Under the pieces are notes generated by a model, which saw only the letters and a list, made by a program, of their open reading frames with translations, had not been told where the DNA came from and ran no database searches. 8,006 nt of DNA. Origin: CF-13 sp036782775. GTDB taxonomy: Bacteria; Chloroflexota; Dormibacteria; CF-121. A program made the translations under genes and the position numbers. Where the stretch lies: NCBI GenBank assembly GCA_036782775.1, contig DAIPYJ010000108.1, positions 1 through 8,006 of the forward strand. Direction: 5' to 3'. This document shows positions 1-4,994 of the stretch, in pieces (positions within the stretch are counted from its first letter, which is position 1; each line of letters begins with the position of its first letter).

Positions 1-234
1 GACACCGACTTTCACCCGGTGGGCCGCGAACGCCGGCACGCGGGAGAGCTGGTCGAGCGACGTCCGATCCGGATTGGGCGGAACACCTGGATCCAGGGCA
101 AGGCGACGGTTCTCAAGGGCGTCACGATTGGCGATGGGGCCACGGTTCGCTGGGGGGCTCTGGTGGCCGGCGAGGTTGCGCCCGGCTCAGTGGTTGTTGG
201 GAATCCGGCGGTCAGGGTTGCGGAAGACGATTGA
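1..234 (+). CDS. Hexapeptide-repeat acyltransferase, C-terminal fragment (LacA/Maa/WcaF type)
   Basis: The frame is open from the first base, so the N-terminus lies outside the window; 77 residues are visible. The visible part begins with DTDFHPV, followed by a charged loop and then PIRIGRNTWIQGKA, VTIGDGATV and GSVVVGNPAVRV. This is the left-handed beta-helix pattern and closing loop of CoA-dependent O-acetyltransferases such as LacA, Maa, NodL and WcaF. The HPV histidine aligns with the catalytic His of LacA (in GHPVHHELR), so the active site appears intact. The family acetylates sugars or small hydroxylated substrates in the cytoplasm; the substrate cannot be told here. The gene converges on the pilin gene with only 3 bases between the two stops. 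A GTG at 19 is internal and not the start. Confidence 0.85.
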   Translation, partial: DTDFHPVGRERRHAGELVERRPIRIGRNTWIQGKATVLKGVTIGDGATVRWGALVAGEVAPGSVVVGNPAVRVAEDD

Positions 235-237
235 TCG

Positions 238-429
238 TCAGGCGCTGACGACGGCGCCCTGGATGTTGCAGTAGGTGTTCTTCACCTGGTTGCCCAGCAC
301 GATCAGCGTGATCAGCACCACGATGACCACCAGGCACATGATCAGCGAGTACTCGATCAGGGCCTGGCCATGCTCGGTGTCACGCCAGCCGATCAAGCTT
401 CGAATGCGGGCCGCCAAAATGGTGACCAT
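238..429 (-). CDS. Flp-type (type IVb) pilin
   Basis: A 63-residue protein with a short basic N-terminus, then HGQALIEYSLIMCLVVIVV and a single hydrophobic helix to about residue 46. The G21/Q22 junction with Glu at +5 and Tyr at +6 is the classical prepilin peptidase site (G-XXXXEY) of Flp/Fap pilins, and total length and a mature length of about 42 residues suit the family. Such pilins are inserted in the membrane, processed by a TadV-like peptidase and assembled by the Tad machinery; none of those genes is in the window, so this is an orphan copy. Two cysteines (C32 in the helix and C53 in the tail) are visible. A GGGAG ribosome site lies about 10 bases upstream of the ATG at 429. It lies downstream of two small genes on the same strand. 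Confidence 0.87.
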   Translation of the reverse strand: MVTILAARIRSLIGWRDTEHGQALIEYSLIMCLVVIVVLITLIVLGNQVKNTYCNIQGAVVSA

Positions 430-440
430 TGCTTACTTTC

Positions 441-456
441 TCCCGCACAACGGCGG
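441..456 (-). promoter_or_regulatory. Small hairpin over the pilin ribosome-binding site
   Basis: Read on the minus strand, CCCGC, a six-base loop CGTTGT, and GCGGG form a 5-bp stem directly before AGAAAGTAAGCA and the pilin ATG. The GGG of the likely GGGAG ribosome site is inside the stem, so the fold could limit translation. The stem is short and could be chance in GC-rich DNA. Confidence 0.3.
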
Positions 457-539
457 GCCTGGCCCGAGTATGCGCGCTAAAACGCGTTACCGCCCGGCTC
501 TCAAACGGGTCGTGCCGGAATCGTGGCCGGCTTGTGACC

Positions 540-680
540 TTAGCGGGCGGTCGAACGCTGGACGAGATAGGTCACGACGGCCAGATACTCTTCCGAGTCT
601 GCCGAACCGACCCACCGGGTCTCGTCGGTGCTCCGACCGAAGAGGGCGAACAGCTCGCTGAGCGTGAGTTTCTCTGACAT
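540..680 (-). CDS. Small uncharacterised protein A (46 aa), paralogue of the adjacent 49-aa protein
   Basis: Reading the minus strand from the ATG at 680 to the TAA at 540-542 gives a 46-residue acidic protein. It begins MSEKLTLSELFALFGR, continues through TRWVGSADSEEYLAVV, and ends TYLVQRSTAR. It aligns without gaps over its last 43 residues with the upstream small protein (28 of 43 identical). Identity concentrates in LFGR, TRWV, SADS, EYLAVV and YLVQR. That pattern, with substitutions elsewhere, argues strongly for real coding. I infer two helices joined by a loop carrying a conserved Trp. There is no signal peptide, no long hydrophobic segment and no cysteine. I do not recognise the family and assign no function. 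The ribosome site is weak (AGG about 9 bases upstream). It is probably transcribed from the AT-rich region at 681-757, and the pilin gene follows 110 bases downstream. Confidence 0.75.
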   Translation of the reverse strand: MSEKLTLSELFALFGRSTDETRWVGSADSEEYLAVVTYLVQRSTAR

Positions 681-757
681 AATCACTAACCTGATACTGA
701 GTTGATAGCTAATCTAACAGAGATACTATCACAAACTTAGCAGAACCCGCCGCAGCG
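681..757 (-). promoter_or_regulatory. AT-rich control region with direct and inverted repeats upstream of small gene A
   Basis: Bases 681-740 hold about 33% G+C (20 of 60), sharply below the surroundings. Two direct repeats are visible on the plus strand: CTAAC-CT-GATACT at 686-698 and CTAAC-AGA-GATACT at 714-727. An inverted repeat TGATAG (703-708) / CTATCA (726-731) overlaps the second copy. Together they look like tandem operators plus a promoter for the 46-aa gene. No convincing -35/-10 pair can be fixed by eye, so the exact promoter is not assigned. Confidence 0.5.
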
Positions 758-907
758 CTACCGCGGATTGTTCCGCTGTACCAGGTAAAGGACGACGGCC
801 AGGTATTCTTGCGAATCCGCGGAGGCCACCCAGCGGGTGTCCTCGGCCTGGCGGCCGAAGAGGCTGAAAACGTCCGACATGGTGAGTCGCTGAGGCTCTT
901 CGAGCAT
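758..907 (-). CDS. Small uncharacterised protein B (49 aa), paralogue of the adjacent 46-aa protein
   Basis: The minus strand from the ATG at 907 to the TAG at 758-760 encodes 49 residues, starting MLEEPQRLTMSDVFSLFGR, with DTRWVASADSQEYLAVV in the middle and ending YLVQRNNPR. I chose the ATG at 907 over the internal ATG at 880 for two reasons. The RLTMSDVF stretch it adds matches KLTLSELF of the neighbouring paralogue. An AGGGA ribosome site also sits 7 bases upstream, while 880 has none. The conserved blocks (LFGR, TRWV, SADS, EYLAVV, YLVQR) are as in the neighbour, which implies a tandem duplication under protein-level constraint. Function is unknown; there is no membrane segment, cysteine or recognisable DNA-binding motif. 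It is divergent from rlmN, with 134 bases between the starts. Confidence 0.76.
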   Translation of the reverse strand: MLEEPQRLTMSDVFSLFGRQAEDTRWVASADSQEYLAVVLYLVQRNNPR

Positions 908-1041
908 GGCTTCGTCCCTGATGCACGTGAAACGGCCCTGCCACGGCTAACCTTTCACGCAGAGTGACAGGGATGCCACGAACTGGCGTGAAGCGCCCAA
1001 CGACTTCGAACGGGAATGCGCCCCGATAGAATCGCGCCAAC
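908..1041. promoter_or_regulatory. Divergent intergenic region between small protein B and rlmN
   Basis: The space between two divergent genes should hold promoters for both. On the plus strand TAGAAT at 1027-1032 matches the -10 consensus in five of six positions, with only a weak TTCGAA at 1005-1010 as a possible -35. If used, it would start the transcript within a few bases of the proposed CTG start of rlmN. A 9-codon mini-ORF (ATG 1016 to TGA 1043-1045) also overlaps that CTG. All of this is read by eye. Confidence 0.35.
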
Positions 1042-2130
1042 CTGAAAGCCTCAAACGATCGGACGCCGTTCGCGACTGCGGCGTCCGAAGAGCTCCAAGC
1101 CGTCTTTCGCAACGCGGGCGAGCCGGCCTACCGTGCCGAGCAAGCGCAACGCTGGTTCTGGCAGCAGTTGGCGCCCTCATTCGAGGCGATGCGGACGCTG
1201 TCCGCGAGGGCGCGAGCCGTCCTCGAAGAGTCTTTCGTCCCCTCCAGCCTCGATGTCAGGATCCGCCGGTCGGCGGACGGAGGCCAAACGGCAAAGTACC
1301 TATTCAACCTCCGGGATGGCCGGACCATCGAGACCGTGCTCATGCACTACCCGGCGACCAGTACCTCCCGGGCTCGGACCACCGTCTGCGTCAGCTCGCA
1401 GGTCGGATGCCCGATCGGGTGCCGCTTCTGCGCCACCGGCCAGTCGGGCTTCGACCGCAACCTGACCGAGGCCGAGATCGTCGATCAGTTCCTCGCCATC
1501 AGCCGCGAGCTCGCCGCATCCCAGCGCAACCTGACCAACGTCGTCTTCATGGGCATGGGGGAGCCGATGAACAACTACGCCGCTGTGGTCGCCGCCGTTC
1601 GGCGCTGGGCAGACCCGAAGACCCTCAACTTCAGTCCGCGCCGGGTGACGATTTCGACCATCGGGCTGGTGCCGTTTATCGAACGCCTCAGCGCCGAAGG
1701 GCTGCCCGTCAACCTGGCGATCTCGCTGCACGCCCCGGACGATGCCCTTCGCAGTGACCTGATCCCGGTCAATCGGAAGTATCCGATCGCCGCCGTGGTT
1801 GCCGCGGCTCGCGCGCATTCCGAGCGAACCCGACGGCGGACGAGTTACGAGTACGTCCTCCTCGAGGGCGTTAACGACAGCCTCGACCAGGCGAAGCAGC
1901 TCGCCCGGCTCGTCAAACACCCGCGCAGCCACGTCAATCTGATCCCCATGAACCGGGTCGAGGGAAGTCCTTTCGCGCCGCCGGCAAAGGCCCGAATCCA
2001 GGCGTTTCAGGGCGTCCTCCACGCGGCAGGGATCTCGACCACGGTTCGCGCCACCCGTGGCCTCGATATCGACGCCGCCTGCGGCCAGCTGCGAGCCCGG
2101 CAGTTGAAACCGGTCTTGTCTCCGGCGTGA
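1042..2130 (+). CDS. rlmN: Dual-specificity RNA methyltransferase RlmN (radical SAM)
   Basis: RlmN methylates C2 of A2503 in 23S rRNA and A37 of some tRNAs, using two SAM molecules and a 4Fe-4S cluster. The cluster motif CPIGCRFC (C-x3-C-x2-C) is visible, with the upstream Cys of CVSSQVGC, the SAM-binding GMGEP, and the C-terminal methyl-carrying Cys in DIDAACGQL. Counting from CTG at 1042 puts these cysteines at about 116, 123, 127, 130 and 347, close to 118, 125, 129, 132 and 355 in E. coli. The N-terminal substrate-binding part (GEPAYRAEQAQRWFW) lies upstream of the first TTG (1168), so that TTG is too late. In this frame the stop at 1027-1029 leaves CTG 1042 as the only near-cognate start that keeps it; no ATG, GTG or TTG is available. 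The predicted length is 362 residues. The stop overlaps the start of the next gene. Confidence 0.93.
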   Translation: MKASNDRTPFATAASEELQAVFRNAGEPAYRAEQAQRWFWQQLAPSFEAMRTLSARARAVLEESFVPSSLDVRIRRSADGGQTAKYLFNLRDGRTIETVLMHYPATSTSRARTTVCVSSQVGCPIGCRFCATGQSGFDRNLTEAEIVDQFLAISRELAASQRNLTNVVFMGMGEPMNNYAAVVAAVRRWADPKTLNFSPRRVTISTIGLVPFIERLSAEGLPVNLAISLHAPDDALRSDLIPVNRKYPIAAVVAAARAHSERTRRRTSYEYVLLEGVNDSLDQAKQLARLVKHPRSHVNLIPMNRVEGSPFAPPAKARIQAFQGVLHAAGISTTVRATRGLDIDAACGQLRARQLKPVLSPA

Positions 2131-2633
2131 TGCCGGCACGCCTGCAGGGCATCTTCTTCGATGTGGGCAATACCCTCGTGGTCGAGGAACCGGGTCTGCA
2201 CCTCTGGGAGATGCAGCTCGAGCCGATGGCCGGCGCCCTTGAAACCTTGACCGCCCTTCACGGCCGCTACCGCCTGGGGGTGATCTCCAACACCGTCGGC
2301 TCGGGCGACGCGGAGGTCGCAGACGTCCTCGCACAGGTCGGGCTGCGGACCTTGATTGACGCGCTGGTCACCTCCCGCGACTTCGGCCGGGCGAAACCGG
2401 ACCCGGCGATCTACGCCGAGGCCGCCCGGCGGCTGGGCGTCCCGCTCGAGCAAACCTGCATGGTCGGGGATCGGCTCGACACCGATGTCGCGGGCGCGCT
2501 CCGCGCAGGCATCGCCGCCATCTGGTTGCAGCATCCCGGTGCTGTTCCCATCGATGGCATTACGCCTACCCACGTAATCACCCAACTCTCCGACTTGGCC
2601 GCCTGGCTAGAAACGAAAGGAGCGCCAGCGTAG
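2130..2633 (+). CDS. HAD-superfamily hydrolase-like protein, capless, altered motif I
   Basis: A 167-residue Rossmann-type HAD protein. Motif I is FFDVGNTL (nucleophile Asp near residue 11), motif II is VISNT, motif III is the Lys of GRAKPDPAIY, and motif IV is VGDRLDTDVAGA. Only about 40 residues separate motifs I and II, too few for a C1 cap, so it is essentially a core domain with an open active site. The second Asp of the usual DxDxT is Gly, which removes the general acid/base of HAD phosphatases; some HAD branches, such as haloacid dehalogenases and REG-2-like proteins, also lack it. The substrate cannot be predicted. The ATG at 2130 overlaps the rlmN stop by one base (TGATG); a GTG at 2127 is an alternative. 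Translation is probably coupled to rlmN. Confidence 0.85.
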   Translation: MPARLQGIFFDVGNTLVVEEPGLHLWEMQLEPMAGALETLTALHGRYRLGVISNTVGSGDAEVADVLAQVGLRTLIDALVTSRDFGRAKPDPAIYAEAARRLGVPLEQTCMVGDRLDTDVAGALRAGIAAIWLQHPGAVPIDGITPTHVITQLSDLAAWLETKGAPA

Positions 2634-2656
2634 CGCCGATATACTCAGGACGCTCC

Positions 2657-3502
2657 ATGAAACGGCTGCTTGCAAGCATGGCCATCGTGGTCGCGGTTGC
2701 GGCCTGCGGCTCGCCGCTGGCAAAGCCGGAAACGCCGCAGCAGGCGCTCGCTTCTGCGGCGCAACGAGCGGCGCAGCTGAAGTCGGCAAAGTTCGATTTC
2801 CAGGGGAATGTCGCGATGACGTTCCCTCCCGCGATGGCGCAGCAGCTCGGGGGCCTGGCCAGCAACGGCTCGCTCGCCGTGAATATCAGCGGCAATGGCG
2901 AAGCCCAATTTCCCGATCGCTACCACGCCGCGGCTACCGTCAAGATGTCGAGCTTCTCGCTCGCCAGCGAGGTGATCGTTGCCAACGGCCAGGCCTACGT
3001 CAAGAACCCCCTGACCGGTAAATGGCAGACCAACCCGGCCGGCTCCGGCCTCACGGATCAGCTCGGTCAGCCCGATCCGCTGACGTATGAGCAGCTCCTG
3101 AAGAACGTCAAGTCGATCAAGGACCTGGGAGACACCACGCTCAATGGCACGGCGGTGCACCATTACCAGCTGACGCCAGATACCGCGAAGCTGGAGGCGA
3201 GCTTGAACAGCAGCAGCACCAAGAACCCGCAGGCGCTCGCTGCGCTCAAGCAAGTCCTCGACAGTGGCACGATGACGACCGAGGTCTGGTTTGGCAAAGA
3301 TGACCACCTCGTTCGCCGGCTCGCGACCGACTCGGACTACACCATCGACCTGAGCCAATTGCTGGGCTCGCTGGGTGCCGGGTCGGCGACCTCAGGCGCC
3401 AGGCTGCCGGCCGGATCGACGATTCACGCGGTGGCCCACGTCGTGATCAACTACCACGACTTCGATTCGCCGGTGTCGATTACCGTTCCCGCCGTCGGCT
3501 AG
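2657..3502 (+). CDS. LppX/LprG-like surface lipoprotein
   Basis: A 281-residue predicted lipoprotein. The N-terminus MKRLLASMAIVVAVAAC has two basic residues, a hydrophobic stretch and a lipobox VAAC with Cys17 as the lipidation site. The body alternates short strands and polar loops typical of the LppX/LprAFG-like beta-half-barrel group: SAKFDFQGNVAMTF near the start, then NISGNGEAQF, an AYVKNPLTGKWQT segment, and TTEVWFGKDDHLVRRL near the C-terminus. Mycobacterial members bind or transport lipids and glycolipids across the envelope; whether this one does is inference. AGGA lies 6 bases before the ATG at 2657, 23 bases after the HAD stop. Its stop overlaps the GTG of rpe by one base, so it sits in the rlmN-rpe transcription unit despite being a surface protein. 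Confidence 0.8.
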   Translation: MKRLLASMAIVVAVAACGSPLAKPETPQQALASAAQRAAQLKSAKFDFQGNVAMTFPPAMAQQLGGLASNGSLAVNISGNGEAQFPDRYHAAATVKMSSFSLASEVIVANGQAYVKNPLTGKWQTNPAGSGLTDQLGQPDPLTYEQLLKNVKSIKDLGDTTLNGTAVHHYQLTPDTAKLEASLNSSSTKNPQALAALKQVLDSGTMTTEVWFGKDDHLVRRLATDSDYTIDLSQLLGSLGAGSATSGARLPAGSTIHAVAHVVINYHDFDSPVSITVPAVG

Positions 3503-4143
3503 TGCTGATCGCGCCGTCGCTGCTGTCAGCCGACTTCAGCCGGCTGGGCGAGGAGGTGGCGGCTCTCGAGGCCGCCGGAGCCGACTGGGTCCACTTCGAC
3601 GTCATGGACGGCCATTTCGTCCCGCCGATCACCATTGGTCCCCGCACGGTCGAGCACTGCCGGCGCTATGCCAAGCTGCCCTTCGACGTTCACCTCATGA
3701 TCGAAAACCCCGAGCGCTATGTCGAGGCCTTCCGTGACGCTGGCGCCAACACGGTGTCGGTCCACGTCGAAGCGACTCGCCACATCCACCGCGTCCTCGA
3801 CGACATCCGCAAGGCCGGCTTGAAGCCGGGCGTCTGCATCAATCCCGGCAGTCCGCTGGTCCTGCTGGAGCCCGTGCTGAAGGACGCCGACCTGCTGGTG
3901 ATGATGTGCGTCAACCCCGGTTGGGGCGGCCAACATTTCATCGACGGCAGCCTGGAGCGGATCAAGGCCGCCCGGGCGTTGCGGGATCGGCTCAACCCCC
4001 GACTGGACGTCGAGATCGACGGCGGCGTCACCGCCGAGACCGGCCAGCAATCGGTGAAGGCCGGCGCCACCGTGCTGGTCGCCGGCAACTTCGTCTACAC
4101 CCATCCACAGGGAAAGAAAGCCGCGATCGATCAGCTTCGCTGA
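3502..4143 (+). CDS. rpe: Ribulose-phosphate 3-epimerase
   Basis: A 213-residue TIM-barrel enzyme interconverting D-ribulose 5-phosphate and D-xylulose 5-phosphate in the cytosolic pentose phosphate pathway. The metal ligands can be placed: His31 and Asp33 in WVHFDVMDGHFVP, His64 in FDVHLMI, and Asp173 in VEIDGGV. The VNPGWGGQHF loop and the GG of IDGGV for phosphate binding are also present. The length is slightly short of the usual 220 or so but complete. The start is GTG at 3502, overlapping the lipoprotein stop by one base (TAGTG); PSLLSADF immediately follows, so no later start is plausible. The last phosphate-binding segment reads VAGNFVY, with Asn where many homologues have Ser (GSAIF or similar). 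A strong hairpin follows the stop by 9 bases. Confidence 0.97.
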   Translation: MLIAPSLLSADFSRLGEEVAALEAAGADWVHFDVMDGHFVPPITIGPRTVEHCRRYAKLPFDVHLMIENPERYVEAFRDAGANTVSVHVEATRHIHRVLDDIRKAGLKPGVCINPGSPLVLLEPVLKDADLLVMMCVNPGWGGQHFIDGSLERIKAARALRDRLNPRLDVEIDGGVTAETGQQSVKAGATVLVAGNFVYTHPQGKKAAIDQLR

Positions 4144-4151
4144 GGCCATTT

Positions 4152-4192
4152 CCCCTCCCCCCACGCAGTGGGGGGAGGGTCAGGGAGGGGGG
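4152..4192. repeat. G-rich hairpin / G-quadruplex-type element after rpe (copy 1)
   Basis: The bases 4153-4164 (CCCTCCCCCCAC) and 4168-4179 form a perfect 12-bp stem around a GCA loop. The G strand continues as G6-A-G3-TCA-G3-A-G6 (4170-4192), a canonical intramolecular G-quadruplex pattern. There is no T-run, so it is not a classical intrinsic terminator, though a stem this strong next to the rpe stop could end or stabilise transcripts. The related sequence at 7915-7974 shows it belongs to a dispersed family. Confidence 0.75.
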
Positions 4193-4205
4193 CCATACAA
4201 CCCTC

Positions 4206-4241
4206 CCCCGTTCGCTGGCGGATCATTCCCTCCCCCCGCTT
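4206..4241. repeat. Second G-rich repeat copy, interrupted by the N gap
   Basis: CCCCG followed by a short loop, GGCGGATCATTCCCTCC and a C-run ending in GCTT matches 7915-7949 closely (CCCCG, then GGCGGGTCATTCCCTCC and GCTT). At 7950 the intact copy continues into GCGGGGGGAGGG. Here the sequence turns to N at exactly that point, so the missing bases probably include the complementary G-rich arm. Confidence 0.7.
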
Positions 4242-4251
4242 NNNNNNNNNN
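4242..4251. other. Assembly gap (10 N)
   Basis: Ten N characters. The gap begins inside the hairpin of a G-rich repeat and ends inside the C-terminal codons of the AIM24-family gene. The true missing length cannot be known, since a run of exactly ten N is a common placeholder. Confidence 0.98.
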
Positions 4252-4936
4252 GGTGGAGGTACATCGACTGGATGCCGACCCGGCCGGGGCCGGTGAAGCG
4301 GTTCCAGATCAGGTTGCCGCTACCGCCGAAGATCCCGGTCTTCAGGCCGAAGACCTGGACGTCCATCCGCACGCTCTCGTCGCGATAGACCCAGCCACCG
4401 GGCTCGACGTCGATCTGCTCATTGGGGCCCAGCACCTTTTCGAAGACGTTGCCGTAGCCGTGCAGCCAGAGGACCCCGGTCTGGTGGCTGGCGCTGAAGC
4501 GGTCAACGAAGAAGCCTGTCGAGCCGAAGAGCATGTTGCTGACGCCTTTGACCCGGTTGAAGGTGTATTCGAGATTGCCGGTCGCGGCCAGGAACTGGTG
4601 CTCCCGCACCAGGACCGAGCTCCCCGCTGCCAGGTGGAGCGAAAACAGCTGGCCCGCGCCGTCCCGCGAGAAGGCGATCTCGCCCGGGCCCTGCGCTTCC
4701 GTCAGGAAGATGGGCATTCCGGCGACCATTCGCTTGAACGCGCCCTTCATCGAACGAATCCCGATGTTGAGGGCGGGATCCTTCCAGAGCACGACGTGAT
4801 GCTCGAAGAAGACGGGGACGCTGCCATCCAGCCAGATGTGAAGCACGGGGACCAGGTCGCCATCGACCCGATAGTGAATGCCGGGCGCCTGGGCGTTCTC
4901 CACGCTCGACGGCAGGAGCTGGGGCGGATTTTGCAT
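4252..4936 (-). CDS. AIM24-family protein, 3' end lost in the gap
   Basis: About 228 residues are readable from the ATG at 4936. The sequence shows glycine-rich beta-strand repeats typical of the AIM24 (DUF124) fold: PVLHIWLDGSVPVFFEHHVVLWKD is spread over the first strands, with FFVDRFSASHQTGVLWLHGYG and GGWVYRDESVRMDVQ later. The final visible residues, FTGPGRVGIQSMYLH, are the usual near-terminal motif, so only a few residues and the stop are missing. The family includes yeast mitochondrial Aim24 (needed for MICOS integrity) and bacterial proteins of unclear role; no catalytic residues are known. AGGAG lies 6 bases before the start. The gene lies opposite to rpe and divergent from the next membrane protein, with a short intergenic space. 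Confidence 0.88.
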
Positions 4937-4994
4937 GACGGACTCCTTTCTCCGGCCCGGTGCTGGAATTCCGCCGGCCGGAAGTTACACCCCT

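Noticed and set aside
275..677. Two overlapping plus-strand frames across the pilin and small gene A
   Set aside because: They lie antisense to the pilin, whose processing motif is specific, and to small gene A, which is supported by its paralogue.
540..907. Toxin-antitoxin pair
   Set aside because: The two proteins are paralogues of each other, not a toxin plus an unrelated antitoxin, and neither shows a known toxin or DNA-binding motif.
1300..2334. Long minus-strand open frame of 344 codons
   Set aside because: It is antisense to rlmN and the HAD gene, which both carry family motifs. Its product is Arg/Gly-rich without a domain, typical of GC-rich shadows.
2640..2645. TATACT as a promoter for the lipoprotein gene
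   Set aside because: It matches a -10 box, but there is no -35 at proper distance, and the gene is 23 bases after the previous stop with its own ribosome site, so operon transcription is simpler.
3526..4164. 212-codon minus-strand frame opposite rpe
   Set aside because: rpe has all metal ligands in the plus frame; the antisense peptide is compositionally a shadow.
4152..4241. CRISPR-like repeats
   Set aside because: The copies are G/C-run hairpins without regular spacing or unique spacers, and no cas gene is present.
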